DNA from: Allobranchiibius sp. CTAmp26
GTDB taxonomy: Bacteria; Actinomycetota; Actinomycetes; Actinomycetales; Dermatophilaceae
Assembly: GCF_017565405.1 (NCBI RefSeq)
Contig: NZ_JAGEKR010000002.1
Location: 1-64,000 of the forward strand
DNA length: 64,000 nucleotides
Direction: 5' to 3'
The notes below the pieces were generated by a model. That model saw nothing but the letters and a program-made list of their open reading frames with translations, did no database searches and was not told where the DNA came from. Below, in pieces: positions 1 through 8,527 of this stretch. The translations under genes and the position numbers were made by a program. Position 1 is the first letter of the stretch. Every line of letters starts with the position of its first letter.

Positions 1-1
1 A

Positions 2-41
2 CTGGCCGCAAACGCAAACCGCTAGCACCGACGCAAACCGC
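2..41. repeat. Edge copy of a short intergenic repeat
   Basis: The motif ACGCAAACCGC occurs at 12-22 and again, as GACGCAAACCGC, at 30-41. It also occurs at 28883-28894 inside a long inverted repeat. The stretch CTGGCC-N4-ACGCAAACCGC is shared between 2-22 and 28874-28894, so this looks like one arm of the same repeat family, cut by the window edge. Function is unknown. Confidence 0.45.
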
Positions 42-53
42 CGCGACGGTCGG

Positions 54-1019
54 TCAGTCGGCGAGGAGGGCGGCGTACCGGGGGAGGTCGACGTTGCCGC
101 CGGACAGGATCACGCCGACCCGCAGCCCGGCGAGCTCGGAGCGCAGGCTGCGCGCGGCGGCGTACGCCAGGACGCCGGTCGGCTCGACCACGGCCTTGCA
201 GGTGCCGGCGAGTGACCGCATCGCCGCGACGAGCTCGGCGTCGGCGACCCGCACGATGTCGCGCACCTCGCGGCGGATGACGGGGAAGGTCAACTCGCCG
301 AGGGCCGTCGTCTGGGCGCCGTCGGCGAGGGTGCGGGGCACCTCGATCCGCACGATCCGGCCGGCATCCAGAGACTGCTTGCCGTCGTCGCCGGCCGCCG
401 GTTCGGCGCCGTAGACGACCGCCTCGGGGCAGATCGCCCGGACGGCGAGGCAGGTGCCCGCCAGCAGTCCGCCGCCACCGAGCGGGGTGATGACGACGTC
501 CAGCGGGCCGACCTGCTCCAGCAGTTCCAGTGCAGCGGTGCCCTGGCCGGCGATGACGTCGGGATGGTCGAACGGCGGCAGCAGCATGGCACCGGTGCGC
601 TCGGAGATCTCGGCGGCGATGGCTGCCCGGTCCTGCGTATGCCGTTCGTAGAGAACGACGTCCGCACCGTATCCCCGCGTGGCCGCCAGCTTCGAGGTCG
701 GCGCGTCGGAGGGCATGACGATCGTGGCCGGCACACCCAGCACCTGCGCCGCCAACGCGACGGCCTGCGCGTGGTTGCCGGAGGAGAACGCCACCACCCC
801 GGCCGGGCCGACGCGGCCGCACAGCGCGTTGTACGCGCCGCGGAACTTGAAGGAGCCTGTGCGCTGCAGGTGCTCACCCTTGAGGAAGAGCCGCAGACCG
901 AGCTCGGCGTCGAGCCGGGTGGAGGTGAGCACCGGCGTGCGGTGTGCGACGCCGTGCAGGCGTTCCGCGGCGGCGCGCACAGCGGCGATGTCCGGACTGC
1001 TTTGGACCTGGCCGGGCAC
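54..1019 (-). CDS. Threonine/serine dehydratase (PLP fold type II)
   Basis: Predicted cytoplasmic PLP enzyme of 321 aa that would deaminate threonine or serine to the 2-oxo acid and ammonia. SFKFRGA at 58-64 holds the PLP-binding Lys60, SSGNHA lies at 81-86, and the phosphate-binding GGGGLLAG loop at 183-190. It has no C-terminal ACT/regulatory domain, so it is of the short catabolic or serine-racemase-like type, not the isoleucine-inhibited IlvA type. The GTG start sits 2 nt after the stop of the gene upstream. A longer reading frame runs back to 1400 but only as a shadow of that gene. It is the last gene of a three-gene operon with 1022-1501 and the MFS exporter. The exact substrate (Thr, Ser, or racemisation) cannot be told from sequence. 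Confidence 0.85.
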   Translation of the reverse strand: MPGQVQSSPDIAAVRAAAERLHGVAHRTPVLTSTRLDAELGLRLFLKGEHLQRTGSFKFRGAYNALCGRVGPAGVVAFSSGNHAQAVALAAQVLGVPATIVMPSDAPTSKLAATRGYGADVVLYERHTQDRAAIAAEISERTGAMLLPPFDHPDVIAGQGTAALELLEQVGPLDVVITPLGGGGLLAGTCLAVRAICPEAVVYGAEPAAGDDGKQSLDAGRIVRIEVPRTLADGAQTTALGELTFPVIRREVRDIVRVADAELVAAMRSLAGTCKAVVEPTGVLAYAAARSLRSELAGLRVGVILSGGNVDLPRYAALLAD

Positions 1020-1021
1020 GG

Positions 1022-1501
1022 TCAGGACTTCTGCTGCTTCTCCAGCTGCTTGCGCGCGGCGGCCTCGGCCTTCTTGGTGCCGTAGTCCTGCGCCTGCTTC
1101 GCGGCGAAGACGATCACCACGGTGCCGACGGCCATCCACACGCGCGGGTGCTTGATGCCCTTCCCGATCAGGTAGCGCTCGGCGCGGGCGTCCATCTTGA
1201 GCCCGAATCCGGAACTGATGAGGGTCAGACCGCCCGCTGCGGCGGCGATCGCGGATCCGGCGGAGGCCGCGGTGGCCGCGCGGGTGCGGGTCGGCTTCGT
1301 GCCGAGCTCGCCACCGTCGTCGGCGTTGCCGCGCGATGCGAGGAAGACCGAGCCGGCCGTGCCGGCGGTGTTGGCGAGCCGCAGTCCGCGGCGTCCCCAT
1401 TTCGGCAACCGCGCGGGCTGCAGGAAGACGCCGGCCCCGGCGGCGGTGGCCGCGGCGGCGTTCTGGACGATCGGGGAGCGCAACAGGTCGGTGGAGGCCA
1501 T
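1022..1501 (-). CDS. Conserved hypothetical protein, likely membrane-associated
   Basis: Protein of 159 aa that I do not recognise. It begins MASTDLLRSPIVQNAAAATA, contains Ala/Gly-rich hydrophobic stretches at about 15-30 and 75-95 and another around 125-140, and ends in a charged Lys/Gln tail. Two or three membrane segments are plausible. The ATG at 1501 is chosen because the upstream extension to 1684 is Arg/Pro-rich antisense-like sequence overlapping the MFS gene. It sits 10 nt after the MFS gene and 2 nt before the dehydratase, so it is probably cotranscribed with both. Confidence 0.6.
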   Translation of the reverse strand: MASTDLLRSPIVQNAAAATAAGAGVFLQPARLPKWGRRGLRLANTAGTAGSVFLASRGNADDGGELGTKPTRTRAATAASAGSAIAAAAGGLTLISSGFGLKMDARAERYLIGKGIKHPRVWMAVGTVVIVFAAKQAQDYGTKKAEAAARKQLEKQQKS

Positions 1502-1511
1502 GCGCGTCAGC

Positions 1512-2744
1512 CTATGCCGCGGCGTACGCCGCCTCGTCCACCCGCGAGCTCGACCGGTGCAGCGCACTGCGCGCGGTGATCGCGAGGGCGGCGGCCAATG
1601 CGCACGCCGACACGGTGGTCGCGAACGCACCGGTGGCGCCATGCGCGTCGGCGAGGTGCCCGGCGACCGTTGTCCCGCAGGCATATCCGAGTCCGGTGGC
1701 TGCCGCGAGCAGCGTCATCGCGGCGGCGACGCGCGGTGCGGGAGTCAGGGTCTCGCCGAGCGTGAACGTGGTGATCATGTACGGCGCGACGCAGAGGCCG
1801 AGCACCAGCAGCACCGGCACCAGGGTCACCAGCGAGTGCACGAGCAGCAGCGGGGTGGACAGCACGAAGAGCGCGACGGCAGCGACGCGCAGGCGCGCGG
1901 CGTACCCGAACGAGGCAGGTACCGCGGCCATGCCGATGCCCGCCAGCACGCTGCCCACGCCGAGCAGGGCGTGGAACAGGCCGGCGAGAGGCGCGTGTCC
2001 GGCATTCGTCGCGATCACCGTCGTGCCGGTCTGGACCGATCCGAAGACGGCGCCGATCAGCAGTTGCGCCACGCAGAGGACGGCGATCGACCGGGTCAGC
2101 AGGCGGGTGCGGGGCACGTCGCCGGAGCTGGTGCGCCGGGCGAGAGCGGCCGTGGGGTGCAGCGCGAACCAGGAACCGAACACCGCGAGGATCACGGCGG
2201 CTCCCTCGAGTGCGAACTGCGGACCCGCGAGCGCTCCGAAGATGCCGACGAACGCCGGGCCGAGCACGAACGACGCCTCGTCGGCGGCGCCCTCGTAGGA
2301 GAACGCCGTATCGACCAGGCGGACGGGATGCCCACGCCGGGCGATGATCGGCCGCCAGCGCACCCGTGCCAGCGGCCCGACCTGGGGCAGCAGGAAGCCG
2401 GTGACGGCGCAGATCGCGGCATCGACCTGCCAGGCGGTCCCCGACCGGGTGAGGACCACCACCAGGGCCAGTCCGATCGCACCGGCGACCGACTGGAAGA
2501 ACGCGATCGGTCGTTGGCCGATGCGGTCGGCGGCGGAGCCGAAGAGTGGCGCGCCGACGGCGTTCGCGAGGGCGAGCGCACCGGCGCAGCCGCCACCGAT
2601 GCCGTAGCTGCCGGTGCGTCCCGCGACGAGCAGGAGGACTCCGAGCTGGCTCATCGCGAGTGGCAGGCGCGCGAGGAACGCGATGGCGATGTACCGGCGA
2701 CCGCTGATGGCGAAGAGCGCTCGGTAGGACGCGACAGGGGACAT
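1512..2744 (-). CDS. MFS transporter
   Basis: Integral membrane protein of 410 aa with about twelve hydrophobic segments, typical of the major facilitator superfamily. A motif-A-like loop GSAADRIGQRP lies at 69-79, between TM2 and TM3. The start ATG at 2744 gives MSPVASYRALFAISG; the frame continues upstream to 2834 without similarity to the family. First gene of a minus-strand operon with the hypothetical protein and threonine-dehydratase-like enzyme, and divergent from the DUF1330 gene. Substrate unknown; the neighbour hints at an amino-acid-related compound, but this is inference. Confidence 0.8.
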   Translation of the reverse strand: MSPVASYRALFAISGRRYIAIAFLARLPLAMSQLGVLLLVAGRTGSYGIGGGCAGALALANAVGAPLFGSAADRIGQRPIAFFQSVAGAIGLALVVVLTRSGTAWQVDAAICAVTGFLLPQVGPLARVRWRPIIARRGHPVRLVDTAFSYEGAADEASFVLGPAFVGIFGALAGPQFALEGAAVILAVFGSWFALHPTAALARRTSSGDVPRTRLLTRSIAVLCVAQLLIGAVFGSVQTGTTVIATNAGHAPLAGLFHALLGVGSVLAGIGMAAVPASFGYAARLRVAAVALFVLSTPLLLVHSLVTLVPVLLVLGLCVAPYMITTFTLGETLTPAPRVAAAMTLLAAATGLGYACGTTVAGHLADAHGATGAFATTVSACALAAALAITARSALHRSSSRVDEAAYAAA

Positions 2745-2897
2745 GCGGGGTGACTCCGATGGTGCGGTTCGGCGCGCGACCTCCCACCCAACGGTCGCGC
2801 CATGTTCCCTGTGCGGCACCGATTCTACCGGCATGATCGGGGACGTCCGCGCATCGTGGGCGGGGCAGGATCAGACGACTCGAGGGGCGTGCAGAGC

Positions 2898-3206
2898 ATG
2901 ACAAAGGGATATTGGGTCGGTCGGATCGATGTCAGCGACCCGGATCGGTACGCGCAGTACGCCGCCGTCAACGGGGCCGCGTACGCGGCGTACGGCGGTC
3001 GTCTTCTCGTGCGCGGTGGGGGTTTCGAAGCGGTCGAGGGCGCCGCGCGGTCGCGCAACGTGGTGATCGAGTTTCCCTCGTACGAGCAGGCGTTGGCGTG
3101 CTATCACTCGGATCTCTATCAGTCGGCACGCGCTCTGCGGGAGAACGCGGCCACCATCGAGCTGATCGTGGTCGAGGGCTATGACGGACCCCAGCCGGGC
3201 GAGTGA
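2898..3206 (+). CDS. DUF1330 domain protein
   Basis: Small cytoplasmic protein of 102 aa matching the DUF1330 (dimeric alpha-beta barrel) pattern: MTKGYWVGRIDVSDPDRY at the N-terminus, a central GGRLLVRGG, FPSYEQALACYHSDLYQ, and a C-terminal IVVEGYDG. The family has no agreed function. The ATG at 2898 is preferred over upstream in-frame starts because the domain begins exactly there. Its 3' end overlaps the next gene by 26 nt in another frame, so the two are probably coexpressed. Confidence 0.85.
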   Translation: MTKGYWVGRIDVSDPDRYAQYAAVNGAAYAAYGGRLLVRGGGFEAVEGAARSRNVVIEFPSYEQALACYHSDLYQSARALRENAATIELIVVEGYDGPQPGE

Positions 3207-3819
3207 CCTACCCCCGTGGGGGACGACGTGGCGACCTCGGCCGACGGCCCGGCCCTCCTCGGCGCGGCAGCGATGGGCGGCCGTGGCCGTCGTGCTCGCA
3301 CTCGTCGCAGGGATCGCCGCCTGGGTGATCGTGCAGAACAACCGACACGAGGGTCACGCAGTGGCGTTCGTCGCGCCGTACGACGCCCACCGCGCGGAAG
3401 CGCCCCATCGGACCGGTGCGGGCTGCTTCTCCCCGCGGACGCCGAGCGCACCCGAGGCCGGGAAGCTGGTCTGGGTGGATCCGGACCCGACCGGGGCGAC
3501 GGCCGTGTGGCAGCCGGGTCTGAACAACAAGGTCTGCCACATCCTGGTGACCCGGGTGGATCGCACCCAGGCGACAGCCATCGCGCGGCAGATCGACGCG
3601 TCGAAACCCTTCCCCGACGGCCCGATCAGCTGCCCCATGGACGACGGCACTCGCGTCGACCTCTATTTCGCCTACGCCGGCTCGACTCGACAGCAGATGG
3701 CCGTCGTGACCCTCACGGGGTGCGCCGAGGTCTTCGCGCCGGGCCGAGACGCTCGACTGGCCCCTGGTCTGGACGGCATCGAACCCCAGGTGTGGGCGCA
3801 GCAGAACTCGGCCCCCTGA
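3181..3819 (+). CDS. Hypothetical protein with one membrane anchor
   Basis: Protein of 212 aa with a cytoplasmic N-terminus, one transmembrane helix at about 32-51 (AAVAVVLALVAGIAAWVIV), then an extracytoplasmic domain of about 160 aa with four cysteines that could form disulfides. I do not recognise the domain. The start overlaps the DUF1330 gene. A second long frame (3216-3890, +) is Arg-rich and looks like a shadow. Confidence 0.65.
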   Translation: MTDPSRASDLPPWGTTWRPRPTARPSSARQRWAAVAVVLALVAGIAAWVIVQNNRHEGHAVAFVAPYDAHRAEAPHRTGAGCFSPRTPSAPEAGKLVWVDPDPTGATAVWQPGLNNKVCHILVTRVDRTQATAIARQIDASKPFPDGPISCPMDDGTRVDLYFAYAGSTRQQMAVVTLTGCAEVFAPGRDARLAPGLDGIEPQVWAQQNSAP

Positions 3820-3873
3820 GGCTGCCGGTGCAGTTCAAGGCTGGTGGGGCCTCGTGGCCGGGTGATCGACTGG

Positions 3874-3886
3874 CAGACTCGCGGGT
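3874..3886 (+). promoter_or_regulatory. -10 hexamer for leaderless CPBP gene
   Basis: CAGACT at 3874-3879 is followed by 7 nt and then the ATG at 3887, with no ribosome binding site between. This matches the leaderless architecture seen many times in the window. Confidence 0.45.
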
Positions 3887-4633
3887 ATGAGCGCGTGGGA
3901 TGCCGTGGTGGCACGCGCCCGCGACTGGGTGGGCAAGGGCTCGCAGCTGTCGTGGGTGGTGCCGATCGAGCGCGACCACTGGGAGACCCAGCGGGAGTTC
4001 CAGCACCGCCGCAAGGTCACCGCCGCGACGCTGGTCGTGGGGACGCCGGTGCTTCGTTACGCCCTGTCCCGCAAGCCCGGTAGCCGGGAGTTCTACGCGT
4101 CCACCCTGGTCCTGGCGGGCATCTGGGCCGGCGGTGCGTTCGCCTCCGGCCCGCTGCACGCCGGCTGGAGCAGCACCCGCAATCCCGGTAAGAACACCCG
4201 GCCCGTCGTGCGCCCCATGGCCATCGGTGCCGGCGCCGTCGTCTTCTTCGCCGCCGGCGCGGCGGTCATCGCCCGCATCCCGGTCCTGCGGCGGCCGGTG
4301 CTCGCCGTCCTCAACCACGCGCGCTTCGGCTCGCTCCCGGTGGTCGTGCCCCTCACGCTCATCACCGGGGTCGGCGAGGAGTTCTTCTTCCGCGGCGCGC
4401 TCTACGCCGCGACCAAGCAGCCGCACCAGATCGCCATCACGACAGCGGTCTACACCGTCGCCACCGGGATCACCGGCAACCCGATGCTCGTCTTCGCCGC
4501 GGGGGTCCTCGGCCTCCTAGTGGCCATCGAACGGCGCACCACCGGCGGCGTCCAGGGACCGATCATCATCCACCTGACCTGGTCGACGGGCATGCTGCTG
4601 GTGCTGCCACCGCTCATCGAGTACCGCCGCTGA
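3887..4633 (+). CDS. CPBP family intramembrane metalloprotease
   Basis: Multi-pass membrane protein of 248 aa. The CPBP/Abi signature EExxxR is present as E164-E165-FFF-R169 in GVGEEFFFRGALY, and a conserved His follows in a late membrane helix (IIIHLTW, near 228). The family includes type II CAAX prenyl endopeptidases and bacteriocin-immunity proteins; the physiological substrate here is unknown. It starts with a probable leaderless promoter and is followed 29 nt later by an NAD(P)-binding protein gene. The prediction of a protease rests on motifs alone. Confidence 0.8.
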   Translation: MSAWDAVVARARDWVGKGSQLSWVVPIERDHWETQREFQHRRKVTAATLVVGTPVLRYALSRKPGSREFYASTLVLAGIWAGGAFASGPLHAGWSSTRNPGKNTRPVVRPMAIGAGAVVFFAAGAAVIARIPVLRRPVLAVLNHARFGSLPVVVPLTLITGVGEEFFFRGALYAATKQPHQIAITTAVYTVATGITGNPMLVFAAGVLGLLVAIERRTTGGVQGPIIIHLTWSTGMLLVLPPLIEYRR

Positions 4634-4662
4634 GGCGGGCCCGTGCTGGACGACGTAGGCGC

Positions 4663-5673
4663 ATGGAAACCATGACCCCCGGCCGCGCCCTCGTGCTCGG
4701 CGCCACCGGATACGTCGGGTCCCGGCTGGTGCCGCAGCTGCTGGACGCCGGATGGTCGACCCGGGTCATGAGTCGCCATCCGCAGCGACTGGCCGACCGT
4801 GCCTGGAGTGCGCGCGCGGAGGTCGTCGGCGGCGATGCGTCACGTGCGCAGGACATGGCGGCCGCGTGTGCGGACGTCGACGTCGTCTACTACCTGCTGC
4901 ACTCGATGGACGGCACGGGTGACTTCGCCCAGCGGGATCGCGAGCTGGCAGACGTCTGCGCGCAGGTCGCCGCGGACGCCGGCGTACGCCGCATCGTCTA
5001 CCTCGGCGCGCTGCACCCGAGCGGCCCGCTGAGCCCGCACCTGGCCTCGCGCGTGGAGGTGGGCGAGATCCTGCTCGCCGGCGAGGTGCCGACGACCGTG
5101 CTGCAGGCGGCCGTGGTGCTGGGGGCCGGCTCGGCGTCGTTCGAGCTGCTACGCCACCTGAGCGCCCGGCTCATCGTGGCGCCGGCGCCCGACTGGGTGC
5201 TGAATCGCTTGCAGCCCATCGCGATCCGTGACGCGCTGCACTACCTCGTCGAGAGCGCCTCGATGGCGTCGGGCATCAACAGGTCCTTCGACATCGGCGG
5301 ACCCGACGTGCTCAGTTACCGCGACATGGTCCTGCAGTACGCCGACATCGCGGGTCTGCGCCGCCGTCACCTGCTCACCCTGCGCGCGCCGAAGCTGCTG
5401 ACCGGCATCGCCGGCGAGGTGGTCGGGCGTTTGACGCCGGTGCCCCGGGGAGTGGCGGCCCCGCTGGTCGGCAGCCTGGTGCACGAGGTCATCTGCCACG
5501 AGCACGACATCCAGGGGCTCATCGAGCCCGAGCTCGGCGGCCTGCTCAGCTTCGAGCTCGCCGTACTCGCCGCGCTGGAGAACGAGGGGCGGGGCGAGCA
5601 CGGCCGGTTGCCCGAGCCGGGCGCCCAGGACCCGGCGTACCGGACGGTGGCCGACCCGACCTGGGCCGGCTGA
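4663..5673 (+). CDS. NAD(P)-binding atypical SDR (NmrA/YbjT-like)
   Basis: Rossmann-fold protein of 336 aa with the dinucleotide motif GATGYVG at 13-19, near the N-terminus, then VMSRHP, which fits NADP recognition. It resembles NAD(P)H-binding, epimerase-like proteins of the YbjT/NmrA group (about 300-500 aa); the substrate is not known. An alternative ATG at 4672 would start at MTPGRALVLG. It is followed by an SRPBCC protein after 44 nt; a short SDR next to an SRPBCC protein recalls two-domain proteins that fuse these parts. Confidence 0.75.
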   Translation: METMTPGRALVLGATGYVGSRLVPQLLDAGWSTRVMSRHPQRLADRAWSARAEVVGGDASRAQDMAAACADVDVVYYLLHSMDGTGDFAQRDRELADVCAQVAADAGVRRIVYLGALHPSGPLSPHLASRVEVGEILLAGEVPTTVLQAAVVLGAGSASFELLRHLSARLIVAPAPDWVLNRLQPIAIRDALHYLVESASMASGINRSFDIGGPDVLSYRDMVLQYADIAGLRRRHLLTLRAPKLLTGIAGEVVGRLTPVPRGVAAPLVGSLVHEVICHEHDIQGLIEPELGGLLSFELAVLAALENEGRGEHGRLPEPGAQDPAYRTVADPTWAG

Positions 5674-5717
5674 CCAGGCCCGATCTGCTCTCTCCCACAA
5701 CGACTCTCAAGGACACC

Positions 5718-6185
5718 ATGACCCGATTCACCGCGCACAACCACTCCACTGCGGACGTCGACGCGTCGAAAGAGCAGATCTGGGCGGCGCTCACCGATCC
5801 GGATCTGCTGCCCCGGCTGACGCCGTTCCTCAAGCGGATCGACGTCGTCGACGGCAGGTGGGTGTGGACGTTGACCTCGATCCCGGTGCTGACCAAGCAG
5901 ATCTCACCGAGCTTCACCGAGGTGATGACCTTCGAGCCGCAGACGAAGATCACCTTCACCCACGACCCGAGCAAGACCGACGAGCAGGCGGGCGCGGAGG
6001 GGTCCTACACCCTCACGCCGAACGGCGCGAAGACGCACCTGGCGATCGATCTGGAGGTGTCGGTGGATCTGCCCCTGCCCAAGCTCGCCAAGCCGGGCGT
6101 GCTGGCCGGGATGAACACGGTGATGGCGGCGATGGGCAGCCGGTTCGCGAGCAACCTGCTCAAGCACCTGGACGCCGGCCGCTGA
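5718..6185 (+). CDS. SRPBCC family protein (DUF2505-like)
   Basis: Protein of 155 aa with the START/Bet v1-like helix-grip pattern: N-terminal beta strand with DVDASKEQIWAALTD, a series of beta strands, and a long C-terminal amphipathic helix (MNTVMAAMGSRFASNLLKHL). Such proteins bind hydrophobic ligands or lipids. DUF2505 is the closest group I recall. A ribosome binding site AAGGA precedes the ATG. It ends in front of a strong bidirectional terminator. Confidence 0.7.
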   Translation: MTRFTAHNHSTADVDASKEQIWAALTDPDLLPRLTPFLKRIDVVDGRWVWTLTSIPVLTKQISPSFTEVMTFEPQTKITFTHDPSKTDEQAGAEGSYTLTPNGAKTHLAIDLEVSVDLPLPKLAKPGVLAGMNTVMAAMGSRFASNLLKHLDAGR

Positions 6186-6204
6186 TCGGGCCCGCACATC
6201 GGGT

Positions 6205-6238
6205 GTACGCGCGCGCTCGATCCGGCGCGCGCGCGTAC
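6205..6238. terminator. GC hairpin between convergent genes
   Basis: Twelve-base arms GTACGCGCGCGC (6205-6216) and GCGCGCGCGTAC (6227-6238) pair perfectly around a 10-nt loop. It lies between the convergent SRPBCC and lactate-monooxygenase-like genes and probably ends both transcripts; it has no U-tract. The alternating CG arms could also form Z-DNA. Confidence 0.65.
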
Positions 6239-6260
6239 TCCCGACGCAGGGAGTCGTCCG

Positions 6261-7550
6261 TCAGTGCGCGGCGGGCACCAGGATGTCCGGCGAGAACTGG
6301 TCGGTCGAGGTGAGCCCGGCCACCGCCATGCTGAGGTCGAACTCGGCCTGGAAGTTGCGCAGCACCTCGCGCACGCCGTCCTCACCGGCCAACGCGAGCC
6401 CGTAGATGTAGGGCCGGGCGATACAGACCGCGGTCGCGCCCAGCGCCAGTGCTTTGAACGCATCTGCGGCGCAACGGATCCCGCTGTCGAAGAGGACCGG
6501 CACCCGACCACCGACACGCTCGGCGACCGCCGGAAGCGCGTCCAGCGAACCGATCGCCCCGTCCAGCTGGCGGCCGCCGTGGTTGGAGACGATGACCCCG
6601 TCGACGCCGTACTTCAGAGCCAGCTCGGCGTCCTGCGGCGACTGGATGCCCTTGACGAGGATCGGCAGGTCGGTGAGGTCGCGCAGCCACGCCAGCTCCT
6701 CCCAGTTCAGCGACAGACGTCCGAAGAGCTCCTGGAAGGTGCGGACCGAGGCCATCGGGAGCTTGGACCGCAGGTTGGCCCGGAAGTCACCGGGGTGGGC
6801 CCGCGCGATGGTGCCGAGCGCACGCACGGCGGATGGGGTCGGCCGTCGGTCGACGGAGGGAATTTGCCCGTCCTGCAGGCGCTTTCGAGTGATGTCCTGA
6901 AAGACCGGATCTGAGGTGTAGTTGGCGATGCCCCGCGCGCGGGCGAACGGGGAGTACGCGCGGTCCAGATCCAGCGTGCGCCAGCCCAGGAGCATGGTGT
7001 CGAGCGTGACGACGATGGCGCTGGCGCCGATCGCCTCCGCGCGACGTACGAAACTGCGGGCGAGGTCGTCGTCGGCGCTCCAGTAGAGCTGGAACCACCG
7101 CTCGTGGTCGCCGAGCTCGTCCGCGATCGCCTCCATCGGGTAGGACGCCTGCGAGGAGATGATCATGGGTACGCCGCTCGCCTTCGCCGCGCGCGCCACG
7201 GCGAGGTCGGCGTCCGGGTGGCACATCTCCAACACCCCGACCGGCGCGGTGAGGAACGGGCTGGGGTGCCGGCGCCCGAACAACTCGATGGACTGGTCGC
7301 GCTCGGACACATCGCGCAGCACCCGGGGCACAAGTTGCCAGTGCGCGAAAGCGTTGCGGTTGTTGACGATCGTGCGTCCGGTGCCCGCGCCGGTCTCGAC
7401 GTACGACCGGGCATCGCCGCTCATCGCACGCAGTCCCTCGTGCTCCAGCCGGTCAGGGCTGACCGGCACCCCTGGCGTGGTGCCGAAGACACCCGCCTGG
7501 TAGATCTGCGACTGCACGTGGCGGCCGATGTCCCGCAGGGAGATGCTCAT
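6261..7550 (-). CDS. Lactate 2-monooxygenase-like FMN enzyme
   Basis: FMN-dependent alpha-hydroxyacid oxidase family protein of 429 aa. It has the catalytic HGGRQLDG segment (SNHGGRQLDGA), the FMN-binding TAPVGVLEM and VLFDSGIRC regions, and the long internal insertion (from about DPVFQDITRKRLQDG to ELFGRLSLNWEEL) that distinguishes lactate 2-monooxygenase from shorter lactate or glycolate oxidases. Lactate monooxygenase turns L-lactate plus O2 into acetate, CO2 and water. The ATG at 7550 (MSISLRDIGRHVQSQIYQAG) matches the family start; upstream extension to 7625 is unlikely. It is divergent from the aldo/keto reductase. Substrate could be another 2-hydroxyacid. Confidence 0.8.
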   Translation of the reverse strand: MSISLRDIGRHVQSQIYQAGVFGTTPGVPVSPDRLEHEGLRAMSGDARSYVETGAGTGRTIVNNRNAFAHWQLVPRVLRDVSERDQSIELFGRRHPSPFLTAPVGVLEMCHPDADLAVARAAKASGVPMIISSQASYPMEAIADELGDHERWFQLYWSADDDLARSFVRRAEAIGASAIVVTLDTMLLGWRTLDLDRAYSPFARARGIANYTSDPVFQDITRKRLQDGQIPSVDRRPTPSAVRALGTIARAHPGDFRANLRSKLPMASVRTFQELFGRLSLNWEELAWLRDLTDLPILVKGIQSPQDAELALKYGVDGVIVSNHGGRQLDGAIGSLDALPAVAERVGGRVPVLFDSGIRCAADAFKALALGATAVCIARPYIYGLALAGEDGVREVLRNFQAEFDLSMAVAGLTSTDQFSPDILVPAAH

Positions 7551-7596
7551 GGCGCTCACACTCGCACAGCCGTACGCGCGGGGTGGTGCCCCGGAG

Positions 7597-7609
7597 TAGC
7601 GTTTCGGGA
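7597..7609 (+). promoter_or_regulatory. -10 hexamer for leaderless aldo/keto reductase
   Basis: TAGCGT at 7597-7602, a 7-nt spacer, then GTG at 7610. This decides the GTG at 7610 over the in-frame GTG at 7583. Confidence 0.55.
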
Positions 7610-8473
7610 GTGCTGAAATCCACATATCCCCTTGCCGGCCACGACGTCCACCGCATCGGCTTCGGTGCCATGCAGCTGCCCGGTCCCGGAGTGATGGGCC
7701 CGCCCCGCGATCACGACCAGGCGATCGCCGTCCTGCGTCGTGCCGTCGAGCTCGGCGTCGATCACATCGACACCGCTCAGTTCTACGGCCCGGACGTCTC
7801 CAACGAACTCATCCGCGAAGCCCTGCATCCGTACGGCGACGACCTGGTCCTGGTGTCCAAGGTGGGCGCGCGCAGGGACACCACCGGCGCCTGGCTTCCC
7901 GCGCTGGAGCCCGCCCAGCTGAAGGAGGACGTCGAGCAGAACCTGCGCACCCTCGGCGCCGAGCAGCTCGGTGCGGTCAACCTGCGGCTGCACGAGGACG
8001 ACGGCTCCGTCCAGGACGCCGAGCCGCAGGACGAGCTGGCGGCCCAGCTCGAAGCGATGAAGCAGCTGCGCGACGAGGGCAAGATCGCCGGCATCGGCAT
8101 CTCGACGGCGACGCTGGACCAGGTGCGCACGGCGCACGAGAGCGTCGGCCTGGTCTGTGTGCAGAACGCGTTCAGCTACGTCGATCAGAGCGATGCGGGC
8201 GTGCTCGACTACTGCACCGAGCAGGGCATCGCCTACGTGCCGTACTTCCCGCTCGGCTCGGCCTTCCCGCACCTGCCCAAGGTCACCGATGACGAGCAGG
8301 TCAAGGCCGTCGCCCAGCGCCTCGGTGTCACGCCGGCCCAGGTGGGGCTCGCGTGGCTGCTGCGCCGGGCGGCGAACGTGCTGCTCATCCCGGGCACGTC
8401 CTCCGTCGCGCACCTGGAGGACAACATCGCGACCGGCGACGTCGAGTTGGCCGCGGGCGACCTCGCGGGCTGA
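7610..8473 (+). CDS. Aldo/keto reductase
   Basis: NADPH-dependent carbonyl reductase of 287 aa with the family tetrad: D54 and Y59 (DTAQFYG), K84 (VSKVG) and H128 (NLRLHEDD), plus the C-terminal cofactor region IPGTSSVAHLEDN. Closest to the AKR subfamily of NADP-dependent oxidoreductases without an assigned physiological substrate. The GTG at 7610 is preferred because of the upstream -10 hexamer with 7-nt spacing. It is convergent with the M15 peptidase gene, separated by a strong hairpin. Confidence 0.88.
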   Translation: MLKSTYPLAGHDVHRIGFGAMQLPGPGVMGPPRDHDQAIAVLRRAVELGVDHIDTAQFYGPDVSNELIREALHPYGDDLVLVSKVGARRDTTGAWLPALEPAQLKEDVEQNLRTLGAEQLGAVNLRLHEDDGSVQDAEPQDELAAQLEAMKQLRDEGKIAGIGISTATLDQVRTAHESVGLVCVQNAFSYVDQSDAGVLDYCTEQGIAYVPYFPLGSAFPHLPKVTDDEQVKAVAQRLGVTPAQVGLAWLLRRAANVLLIPGTSSVAHLEDNIATGDVELAAGDLAG

Positions 8474-8485
8474 CGAGCGACGTAC

Positions 8486-8522
8486 GGCGGCGGCCCGGGG
8501 CGACGTGCCCCGGACCGCCGCC
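8486..8522. terminator. Bidirectional hairpin terminator
   Basis: A 16-bp stem (8486-8501 with 8507-8522, one mismatch) and a 5-nt loop GACGT lies between convergent genes. There is no U-tract, as is usual in high-GC Actinobacteria. Confidence 0.75.
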
Positions 8523-8527
8523 GGCGC